From NCBI GenBank assembly GCA_039583875.1, contig CM077158.1:237576453-237640452 (forward strand): DNA of 64,000 bases. The letters run 5' to 3'. Made by a program: the position numbers and the translations under genes. How positions within the stretch are numbered: position 1 is the stretch's first letter; each line of letters starts with the position of its first letter. Shown piece by piece: positions 43,931 through 52,693 of the stretch. The notes under the pieces were generated by a model, which was not told the DNA's origin, made no database searches, and saw nothing but the letters and a program-made list of their open reading frames with translations. The DNA comes from Platanthera guangdongensis. Its lineage: Eukaryota; Streptophyta; Magnoliopsida; Asparagales; Orchidaceae.

Positions 43931-44887
43931 TCCGAGAAGTGATTTTAAACAAAATAAAATTGCGAGCTATTTCAGAATAAACAGCGTTGTCAAGAATTTT
44001 ACGAGTATGATTAATTGATAATTGTTCTAGCGTTCACAAGCACTCGTAAACATCCAACGATTGTCTGCAACCCTTCTTTATGATTGAATTTTTTTCCACA
44101 GGAAATACTGTGGTGGAACAACGGTTTAAGTGGAATAAACGCCAAATAAGAATATTGTTAGATAGGGCAAGCAAACTCTAAAATTTAGATCAAAAAATTT
44201 AAGCGTAAAGTTATACTCATGATTCAAGTCAGAAGATGGAGTGAGGGTTATACCAAGAGACCTTGCGTGCAACGGTAACCTCCAACAGTGACATAAAAGG
44301 ACCACAGGAGAATCCTTATTCTGAAGTAGCCGTGACGTGGACCCAGAGAGAAAGCTCGGGCATAGCTGCTTGTCCCCGACTCAGGCATCAACAGTGGCTT
44401 GGAACGGAGATGGACTGATCGAAAGAAGAGGTGAAGCCGATCAAGAAACGGCTGAGGTGGAGGAGAGCTGGGAGGCGGCGAGTCGGTTAACCAGAGTGGC
44501 TCGTCCGGCTGCATTGAGGTTCTCAGGCGCTGGTTCCGACGGATCTAGAGTCAGACAGAGCAGGAAGGCTAGTTGTCAACTGAACTCGCCGGAGGAGGCG
44601 CCGAAGGAGGCCCAGAGAGGCGCGAAAAACAGTGGTGAGGACGTCAGTTGCGATAGAGAATAAGGACGAGCCGGATAGGTCAAAACAGAGAGGTTCCCCT
44701 ATTTCAACTTTTCTTCCAGCTGTCTGTTACAAGGTTGGGTCGGTCATTATACAAAGCGAGGGTTTTTGTGGTTAAACGAGCAGGGTTTAAAGAAAAAAAG
44801 GGTCAAGAATTGAAGGAGACTTGATAGGAATAAAGTAGTATAATTATGGACTTTAGGTTTCCCCCACAATAATTCTGAAATTAACCT
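43931..44887. other. Unassigned DNA, possibly an old LTR/leader on the minus strand
   Basis: The sequence TTGGTATAACCC (minus strand, around 44253) recalls a decayed primer binding site, and the GC-rich part beyond it could be LTR or leader. No second LTR copy or domain is visible, so this is only a suggestion. Confidence 0.3.
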
Positions 44888-45055
44888 TTACAACAACGAC
44901 AACATTCAAGCCTTTATTGCATTATAGTGGGGCTGGCTATATGGATCATTTGTCGTCATTGTGTCAATCTTTTGTCATAATCTCACTAATGCCTAAGTAC
45001 AGCATGTCTTTCCTTATAGTTTCATTCCAAGTCTTTATTAGTCTACCCTCCCTCT
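44888..45055 (-). repeat. RTE-type LINE 3' tail fragment
   Basis: Shares ACAACAACGACAACATTCAAGCC-like start, CTTTATTGCATTATAGTGGGGCTGGCT and TATATGGATCATTTGTCG with the copy at 26288-26440. Read on the minus strand it ends in TTGTTGT-type repeats, as plant RTE LINEs do. Confidence 0.65.
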
Positions 45056-45284
45056 AAAATTAACCTTTAATTCAGAATTATTAATTTTAACAATAAAAAT
45101 ACTTAATTTATTTATATTTGTTTGCCTTTACTAACACTAGTCCTAATTTAACGGATTGTTTCATTTAAGGTCTTATTGACCAGTCACACCAATAAGCCGA
45201 ACGATAGTGCACGAATGGGCGCGATACAACATACGTGAAAATCATATAAAATGCGTGAAGATGTGTGCTACAAAAAAAAATAAT

Positions 45285-46854
45285 GTAAAAAAAATAATGT
45301 ACATAAAATAATGCGTGAAATCGAGGAAAGAGAAGAGACAAAGGCGTAGAGAGGGGGAGCGAGCCGGTGGAGAGAGACGTAGTTGACGAGGGGATGAGCC
45401 GTAGAAGCAGGAGCAGAATCCGCCGATACCGGAGTGTCACTGGGAGCAGGGAGCTGGGGCAGGGAACCATCCTTGGAGCCGCGACGAGTATAGACACGAA
45501 TAACGGGCGGAGGAACTTTGGGAGCAGCAAGAGAGGAGGAGGGTAGAAAGGAAGGTGCCGTGGGAACCGCAGGGCGAGGCAGAGAAGGAGAGGAACTTGA
45601 GGAGGAGGAAGGTGAGTGAAAGGGCTGGTGTTCGCAGAAGGTGACATCCGCGGAGACAACCGTCCGGCCAGTGGAAGGGGAGTAGCAAACATACCCCTTT
45701 TGAGTACGGGAGTAGCCCACAAACATATATTTGGCCGCACGAGGAGCGAGTTTGTCTAATGGAGGGCCAAGAAGATGAACATAACAGACGCACCCAAAGA
45801 CTCGTGGAGGTAGAGAGGTGGGTTTGGTAGTAGGATAGAGGAGGTCAAGAGGAACGACAAAATCAAGAACAGAAGAAGGGAGCCGATTAATGAGATGACA
45901 GGCTGTGGAGACGGCGAAATTCCAATATTCGATTGGAACCTGCATTTGAAACATGAGGGAGCGAGCAACATCGAGTAAATGACGATTCTTGCGTTCGGCC
46001 ACCCCATTTTGTTGAGGGGTATAGGCACACGAAGTTTGATGGATAATGCCAAACTCGGTGCAGATGGAGGAGAATGCGCTCCCTGTATATTCGCGAGCAT
46101 TATCAGTGCGGAGGATTTTGAGGGGGGTGGCGAACTGCGTACGGACTTCAGGAACAAAGGCACGAAAGACAGATGCAAGCTCAGTACGATCATGCAGTAA
46201 ATAGAGCCACGTAGTACGCGAGTAGTCATCTATAAAAGTGACAAAATAGCGATAACCATAGATACTAGGGACCCTGTAAGGACCCCATACATCAGAATGA
46301 ACTAAGGATAACGGAGTACTACTCCGGGTACAAGTAGGGGGAAAAACAGAACAGTGGTGTTTGCCGTAGATACATGATTCACAAGAAAACTCCTGTAATG
46401 GAACATCAGGAAGAGCCCGCTTGAGAATCGGAAGAGGAGCATGGCCAAGGCGACGGTGCCAGTCAACAGACGAGACGGCGGATAGAAGAGTGGGTTGAGT
46501 ATCCAGGAGGTAAAGCCCATTCACCAGCTGCCCCCTACCAATGATACTCCGGCTGCGACGATCCTGCATAAGAAAGGAAGAAGGAGAAAAAATTATTGAA
46601 CAGTCAAGGTCGTTTGTCAGGCGACTAACGGACAACAAATTAAAAGGAGAGCCCGGAACGTGAAGAACCGAGGGAAGAGAAAGGGCCGGGGTAAGTTGGA
46701 GGGCAGCAGCACCAGAAACCGGGAGGGTGTCACCATTGGCCACCGTAATACTCGGGGGGTGAGCCAGCTGGAGATATTTGGAGGGCTGCTGGGAAGTAAT
46801 ATGGTGAGTAGCACCGGAATCAACGATCCAGTGAGGGCTGAGAGAGAGAGACAT
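45285..46854 (-). pseudogene. Ale-like copia protease and integrase, cut at inversion breakpoint
   Basis: Protease: WIVDSGATHHIT. GAG-pre-integrase: WHRRLGHAPLPILKRALP and C.SCIYGKHH, giving the HHCC zinc site. Integrase core: SDVWGP...YFVTFIDDYSR, LRTDNAREY and YTPQQNGVAERKNRHLLD, giving the D,D,E triad. Then FGC.CYVH and P.A.K..FVGYS. The frame is open for 528 codons but after YVSLHRLAPPLYAFVSSLSSIS it enters AT-rich non-coding sequence at about 45285. The natural continuation (IPNTVQEAL) is on the plus strand at 38179. Apart from that break, the domain is intact. Confidence 0.92.
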
Positions 46855-47870
46855 GTTATACCTTCCGCAGAAAAGGTCGCAACCGAGCCGGAGGAGCGGC
46901 TAAGAACACCCTGGAGCTGATGGAGTTGGGTGCGGAGCTCATCAATATCATGTTGAGTAGTGGAGGCCGGAGCCATGGCAGGAGCAGGAGCATCAGAGGA
47001 AGTGGCAGCGAGGTGGGGAGGGAACCCATGCTTGCTGTAACAGGTGGCCTCCAGATGACCACCCCGGCCACAATATGTGCATTTGAGAGACGAGCGGCCA
47101 CCACGGCCACGGCCCCTGGAGGGAGGCCGACCACCCCGAGTGGAAGAGCCACGAGCGGGAGGTGGAGTGGGAAGGAGAGGCTGTTGGAGAAGAGCAGGGG
47201 CAGAGCCGGAAAGGGCCTCCATAGGAGGCGTAACTCGAAGTAGCATGGAGCAGACGTCAGACAGTGACGGAGTAGTGGTGGAAGAGAGGATCTGGGCCCG
47301 AACACTATGCAGGTGAGGAGGAACCCGGGACATCATCATCGCGATGGTAACGGCCTCTTTCTGGGCCCGTTGAGTAGCAAGATCCGTGGTAGGAGGCTGA
47401 TGTTGAATCCATGCCTCAGCAAGAGTCTTGGCCTGAGCAACAAAGGAAATCATGTCGCCAGGAGAACCAGGAGCAAGATTCTGGAGGCTGGAGATAATAT
47501 CATAAAGGTGCTGAAGACTGTTTCGCCCAGAGTAAAAGGAGTGGAGCTCTTCCCACATGGCATTGGCCGTATCATGATACATGGCCATCCGATAGGGTTC
47601 GGTGTCCATAGAGTTGAGGAGCCAGGACTGGACCCGACCGTCATCTCGGAGCCAATCATCAGACGGGACAGCAGGGGTAGCTCGAGTCAAGTGGTGGAGA
47701 AGACCCTTTGTCTGCAGTACACGACGAACAGAGTGGACCCATTCAACAAAACCACGTTTGCCCGTCAAAGAGATAGTAGTAATGCGCAGTTCATCGCGAA
47801 GTTCAGAAGCTGGAGGGGCCTCACGGGCTGGTGGAGCAGAAGTAGCAGCAGATGCGTCGGAGGACATCAA
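46855..47870 (-). CDS. Ale-like copia gag
   Basis: A 417-codon frame starts at 47870. It has the UBN2-type gag core (W...V...L..KGL, W..LHSFYSGRNSLQHLYDIISSLQ, MMSRVPPHLHSVRAQIL) and an arginine/glycine-rich stretch before one zinc knuckle C-T-Y-C-G-R-G-G-H-L-E-A-T-C. Gag coats the RNA in the virus-like particle. The gag frame runs out of phase with protease at a CT dinucleotide run (about 46838-46853), so a two-base slip there probably broke a single gag-pol frame. The gag frame itself extends to 46617 out of phase. Confidence 0.85.
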
Positions 47871-47879
47871 GCTAGCAGA

Positions 47880-48170
47880 AGAACTAAGCCGGGCGGCTTG
47901 ACCAGGGAGGCCGGGCGGCTTGGAGAAGTAAGAAGCTGGGCGGCTTGACCAGGGAGGCCGGGCAGCTTGGAGAAGAAAGAAGCCGTGCGGCTTGACTAGG
48001 GAGGCCGGGCGGCTTGGAGAAGAAAGAAGCTGGGCGGCTTGACCAGGGAGGCCGGGCGACTTGGAGAAGAAAGAAGCCGCTCGGCTAGCAGAAGGAAGCC
48101 GCGCGGCTAGGAGAAGAGGAAGTCGCTCGGCTAGCAGAAGGAAGCCGCTCGGCTAGCAGAATAAGGGAGC
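47880..48170 (-). repeat. Minisatellite in copia leader
   Basis: Four to five copies of a roughly 47-bp unit (GGCTTGACCAGGGAGGCCGG, then GCGGCTTGGAGAAGAAAGAAG) give way to shorter CGGCTAGCAGAAGGAAGCCG units. It lies between the primer binding site and gag, in the untranslated leader. Confidence 0.88.
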
Positions 48171-48504
48171 CGGGCAGCTTGACAAGGAAGGCCGCGGAGA
48201 AGAGGGCGCAGCTGCTGGGAGAAGGAAGCCGCGGGAAGCGGGAAGACACGGGAAGACCGCACGGTCAGAGAGGGAGACCGGACGGGAGAGAAAAGAGAGA
48301 AAGAGTGGACCCCACGGGAGAGAAGGTTATAAAAGAGGAAGAGAAGAAGAGAAGAAGGAGGAGGGGAGAGCAGAGGGGAAGATAGAGGAGAAGCGGGTAG
48401 AGAGGAACAGGCCGCCGGAAGCGGCGGCTTGGGCAGGAGGGAAACAGGCCGCGCGGTCAGCAGGGTGACCTGACGGTTAGCAAACAGACAGGCGGTTAGA
48501 GGGA

Positions 48505-48524
48505 GACCGGTGGCTCTGATACCA
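48505..48524 (-). promoter_or_regulatory. Primer binding site of copia element
   Basis: On the minus strand TGGTATCAGAGCCACCGGTC follows the LTR end directly; TGGTATCAGAGC is complementary to initiator tRNA-Met. Confidence 0.93.
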
Positions 48525-48699
48525 TGTAGAAGTAGAGAAACCTCCAACCTTGTATATACTACTTGAATGAATAATTGCAAGTATGAATACATTTATATAG
48601 GAAGAGAGTAAGGAGAGAAGATCCCAATCCAAGATGTGAGACTAAAAATAAGAAATAAATGAGCCTTATAAATGGGCCTTTACACGGTCTTTTCTAACA
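48525..48699 (-). mobile_element. 5' LTR of Ale-like copia element, preceded by AGTTC
   Basis: 175 bp, starting TGTTAGAAAAGACC and ending CTACTTCTACA on the minus strand. Five bases before it, in the element's own direction (48704-48700), read AGTTC, identical to the bases following the 3' LTR at 39897-39901. Confidence 0.92.
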
Positions 48700-49091
48700 G
48701 AACTCATTTGACCATAATATGTAAGAGAAGTTCCGTTATCATGATTTATGTATGTTAGACCAATGGCTATCACACATGTATCATTTCATCTTCTATTGTA
48801 TTGATGTAAAATTACTGATGTCACACCCACTGAAATTGCACATCATATATAGTCTTTTTTCTATTTATTGTATGCTGTCCATCTTTCAAATATTTTTTAC
48901 AAAGCTGTCACCTGCGTCAAGTGGATATCTAACCTATTAAAACTTGCCCAACTTTTGTCAATTAATTGCACGTTGTTTAGTTAGCTTATTGCTTTAGATT
49001 CTCTCATCCACATTAGAAAGGCATTCATAATGCATTTCAATGAAATTGCTATTCTTGCTTATCTTTTGGTTTATGTGTTTTTGTATTGCAG
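48700..49091 (+). other. End of RPT6 intron 1
   Basis: AT-rich, T-rich towards the acceptor TTTTTGTATTGCAG. It looks like original intron sequence. Confidence 0.75.
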
Positions 49092-49189
49092 TTAGAGCAT
49101 TGAGAGAAGAGTTGCAATTGCTTCAAGAACCAGGATCTTATGTCGGTGAAGTTGTCAAAGTTATGGGAAAATCCAAAGTTTTAGTCAAG
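49092..49189 (+). CDS. RPT6: 26S proteasome regulatory ATPase RPT6, exon 2
   Basis: 98 bp. Its first two bases complete the split codon from exon 1, and 32 codons follow: [20 protein letters not shown] then [11 protein letters not shown]. This block is nearly invariant in plant RPT6 and forms the end of the coiled coil and start of the OB domain. The donor is CAAG|GTAATT, phase 0. The next expected sequence (VHPEGKYVVDID in the family) is not found in the remaining 14.8 kb, which is all retrotransposon, so exon 3 lies beyond the window. Both splice phases and residue continuity argue for an intact, expressed gene. Confidence 0.93.
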
Positions 49190-49259
49190 GTAATTTTGAA
49201 GTTCTAAGAAGTTATGCAATAAACTAGGAACTTGATTGACTTATTTTACTTGGTGATTG

Positions 49260-50074
49260 AGATGTCAAACTACTCTTCCCCTCCCCTTTCCGGTGTGACG
49301 TCGGGAACCCACCCCTCCACCTCCATCTTCCTCGCCGGTAAGCCCCTCCACCACGAGCTTCTTCCACTCCTCCGTCAAACCCGCCCCTATCCCCGTCTGC
49401 ATACCTCCGCCATCCCCGTCCCAACCAGCCGCCAACACTTTCCCATCTAGATCCGTGGCCTCCACTCCCATCCAACACAATCACCTCCACCTAAGCCCAC
49501 CACCACTGTCCAGCCAACCCCTCCTCCCCCAGAAGCGTTTCCGGCCTTCCCGTTCACCACCAACCCACCGCGGAACTCCCCCTACCCATTTCCTCCCCAC
49601 CCAGTAACCTGATTTATCTACTATACTCTTGCCCAAATCACGTGTATACCCGCAGGAGGCAGTGATCCACTGCCCGGACGAATGATCGGAGTCTGTGGTC
49701 GCGTCCGGTTCATCGTTTCGAGTCACTTTCATATTTTGCGTTTTTATTTGGAGATGTTTTTAGCCTCCGATCGGTCCGAACATTCTTAGCCGTCCAATCA
49801 GGGTGGTTTATTTTTGATTATGCTTGCAGTTATTAGGCGGTTTTCTTATTTAGGGTTATAAATAGCACCGGCGGTTTGGGAAGGGGGCATCAAAGGTTTT
49901 AACAATTTTCTGGAACCGTCGGTCTTCGTTCGGTGCGACGTCGAACTACTTCTTCCCCTCCCCTTTCCGATGCGGCGCCGGGAACCCACCCCTCCACCTC
50001 CATCTTCCTCGCTGGTAAGCGCCTCTACCACGAGCTTCTTCCACTCCTCCATCAAACCCGCCCCTAGCCCCGTC
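49260..50074. repeat. GC-rich segment with a 130-bp direct duplication
   Basis: Positions 49268-49400 and 49944-50074 are about 90% alike, sharing CCCTCCCCTTTCCG, GGGAACCCACCCCTCCACCTC and GAGCTTCTTCCACTCCTCC. They lie 676 bp apart. Between them are GC-rich sequence and a TATAAATAG at about 49858. It could be the two ends of an LTR-like or other element. The Tat LTR starts just as the second copy ends. Confidence 0.55.
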
Positions 50075-50624
50075 TGTATAACCCCGTGTCCGGCGAGCAA
50101 TGCCACCAGGGTCTAGGCAGATCGGGCTGAGGACAATAGGCGAGCTCGGCAGTAAAGGGGCGAGCCCGAGCTCGGCATTCGTCGACCAGAGATTGACGAT
50201 CGGCGACCCCGAGCTCGGCATTCGCCGAGCGAGGCACAACTCGCGTCCTCGCAGTGGAGCTCGGCAGCAGTAGGCGAGCAGAGCATGCCGAGGTGGTCAA
50301 AGCTCCCCAGCTCGCCTGGATGTACGAGTCCGGATTTCAAAAGCTATAAATAGGACCCAAGGGGTACCCCAGAAAGCAGGTTCTTCCCTGTGCTCTCCTG
50401 CCCCAATCTTCAAGTGCTTTCTGAGGGTACCTTAGCTCGGCTTCTGGCTAAGGAGGGGAAGCGCTCTGAGATCTTCCGGGTTTGTGGTGAGACCTCCCTG
50501 CCGAGCCCTTGGGTCTGTTTCTCCTTGCCTTCTTCGTTGTTTTTCTTGCAGGAGCAAAGTAGGCGCGAGACCACCCCTTCCCCGAGGGTCGAACTCCACA
50601 GGAGACCGGATTCCGGTTTCAACA
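50075..50624 (+). mobile_element. 5' LTR of Tat element
   Basis: Starts TGTATAACCCCGTGTCC and ends CCGGTTTCAACA. The promoter CTATAAATAG is at 50344-50353. Compared with the 3' LTR it lacks about 140 bp just upstream of the TATA element and has an extra 45 bp (about 50190-50235). The solo relative at 23000 contains the 140-bp segment, so this LTR has the deletion. Confidence 0.87.
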
Positions 50625-50641
50625 TTTTTGGTGCGGTGAGC
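50625..50641 (+). promoter_or_regulatory. Likely primer binding site of Tat element
   Basis: TTTTTGGTGCGGTGAGC follows the LTR end immediately, where the primer tRNA should pair. TGGTG.. fits the non-Met primers used by Tat elements, but I cannot name the tRNA. Confidence 0.55.
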
Positions 50642-50680
50642 GTGGACCGTGGTCAGCGCAGAAAAGCTTCCGCGAGCTCA

Positions 50681-52693
50681 ATGACGGGAGGACAAGGATC
50701 TGACAGGCAGAACTCGCCGCCCCCCCCGCCTCTCGCAACGGTGGGGATGTTGGAAGACTTCAGGAACGAGGTGCTGGGCCTCGTCAAGTTCGCACTCGGC
50801 GCGCGTGCCGAGTGCTCGACTCCGGCAGCCCAGATCGCGACCGCCCCTTCTTTGGGCGAGGACGCTCCCGACCGGCGAGCTGGGAAGGAAGTGGCCGAGG
50901 AAGGCCGAGGGTGCGAGCTCCCGGGGCGCGAGCTCTTCCCCGGCTCGGCAGACCGAGGCCGGTTCGGCGAGCTGGGCTCGCGAGACTCGCCAGCTCTCCC
51001 AGTGGGGGGAGGCAGTCCTTTCAGCGAGCTGGTCTCCTCAGCTCCAGTCCCAGATGGGTTCAGGGAACCCGAGATGTCTTACTATACCGGGAAGGGAGAC
51101 CCGGTCCAGCATGTCCAATGGTTCGAGGATGTGGTCTCCATCCGTCAGATGTCGGACGGATTCAAATGCCGACTCTTCGCTATCACCCTCCGGGAGAAGG
51201 CAAGGGAGTGGTTCCACCAGCTCCCGGCCAGCTCCATCTACTGCTTCGAGGACTTGCGTCAGGGGTTCATGCTGAGATTCACCACCTCGAAGAGAAGGAA
51301 GGAGTCCGAGTCGTTGTTCCACATAAAGCAGGGGGTGAACGAGACGTTGGAGAGCTATGTGGACCGATACCAGGAGGAAGTTACTCAAGTCCAGGAGATG
51401 CCGGACCATAGTCTGATGATGACCTTTACCCTGGGCCTGCAACAGGGTTTCTTCCGAATGGAGCTGAAGAGAGTTCCCCCCCTCTCCTACGAGGAGCTGA
51501 TGGAGAGGGCGGCAAGGGAAGTCGACGGGGAGGCGTCGAACCCGGAATTTGCGAGGAAGCTGGCCAGGTGGGCAACCGAGGAGGAAAAGGAGTCGAAGGG
51601 AGGAAAATGACAGGAGGATAGGAGAGGAGACCCCAGACAGAGGGAGCAGAGGCAGCTCCAGGGGCAGCAACAGCCGAGGTGGGGGCGTCAAGAGCCCGAC
51701 CGACGGCTAGGATGGAGACTCGAGTGGCAGGGGCAGGGGCCACAGAGAGGGTATTACGGAAGGGATCATTACCAGGGGAGGCGAGATCAGTTCCACCCCC
51801 CGGGCTGGAGGCAGGGCCAGAGGCCCCGGCTCCCCGATCAAGAAGAGGCCATGGCCATAGCCTTGGGAGCAAGGAGGGGAGCGTGGAGGAGGAGAAGAAG
51901 AGAGGTCAGGGTGGAGCTGCCCTATTGCGACTTCCATCAGGAAGAGGGGCATGCCACGGCCACCTGTCCGGAGTTCCTCGAGATGAGGGGGAATAGGGAG
52001 CAGCAGCAGCAGCAGGGGCGGCAGGAAGTGAGGATTGAGGAGGTCCTGCCTCGGGCGGAGGAGGATCGTTGCGAAGACCGGGTGGATGTGGGGACCCGAG
52101 GAGGGATCGGAGTGATCCACGGGGGAGTGGGGATCGAGGCTTCCCGCAAGGCAAGTCTCCACACCATGTACCGGCGGAGCGTCGCCTCTACATCCCAGAC
52201 CCCGCCACCGGAGGAGAGGATCACCTTCTCCAGGAGTGATATGCCAGACCACGAGGATCCGTTCTGTGATGCGCTGGTCATCAAGGCGGCCATCGAGAAT
52301 TTCACCGTCTCTCGGATCCTCGTGGACAACGGGAGTTCCGTCAACGTCGTCTTCAAAAAGGCGTTCGACGCGATGAAGGTGGAGGCAAAGAGGGTGCTGG
52401 CCTCAAATGACCCCTTGTTCGGGTTTTCAGGAGAAAGGAAGGAAGTAGAGGGAGGAGTTGGTCTCCATGTCACCTTGGGGGGGCAGTCCCGAAACTGCAA
52501 GTTCGTCATTGTGGACGCCCCCAGCAGCTACAGCGCCATCTTCGGGAGGCCCCTGATCAGCGCCTTCCGCTGCGTCCCCTCATCTTTCCATCAGTGCTTG
52601 AAGTTCAACGCTGAGGGGGTCCAGGTCAGGGTTAGGGGGGACCCAAAGGTGGCGCGGGAGTGCTATGTCACTGCGGTAAACACCATCTCCTAG
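50681..52693 (+). pseudogene. Tat gag-protease, one in-frame TGA
   Basis: The frame runs from ATG 50681 to TAG 52691-52693 with a single TGA at 51608-51610. Gag (residues 1-309) shows the Retrotrans_gag core: YTGKGDPVQHVQWFE, CRLFAITLREKAREWFHQLP, SLFHIKQGVNETLESYVDRY. After the stop, about 80 arginine/glutamine/glycine-rich residues lead to a knuckle-like C-D-F-H...GH...C (about 51925-51965). Protease follows: ILVDNGSSVNVVF (DNGSS instead of the usual D-S/T-G), then YSAIFGRPLI. The ATG at 51851 is internal and not a start. TGA in place of CGA is a one-step C-to-T change. Confidence 0.85.

Larger units (their letters stand above)
28898..49091 (+). other. RPT6 intron 1, 20,194 bp, filled with transposable elements
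   Basis: It starts GTCAGATT and ends TTTTGTATTGCAG, normal U2 splice signals, with T-rich sequence before the acceptor. The first roughly 1.3 kb (28898-30213) and last roughly 0.4 kb (48700-49091) look like ordinary AT-rich intron. Between them are at least five retrotransposon-derived blocks. In related genes this intron is expected to be far shorter, but that comparison is from general knowledge. Confidence 0.85.

Noticed and set aside
44240..44520. 88-codon minus frame as a host gene fragment
   Set aside because: Looks like GC-rich leader DNA with no domain; not enough to support a gene.
50812..52509. Long frames in other registers over Tat gag-protease (for example 50812-51411, 51038-51691, 51937-52509)
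   Set aside because: GC-rich shadow frames without domains; the gag-protease frame explains the sequence.
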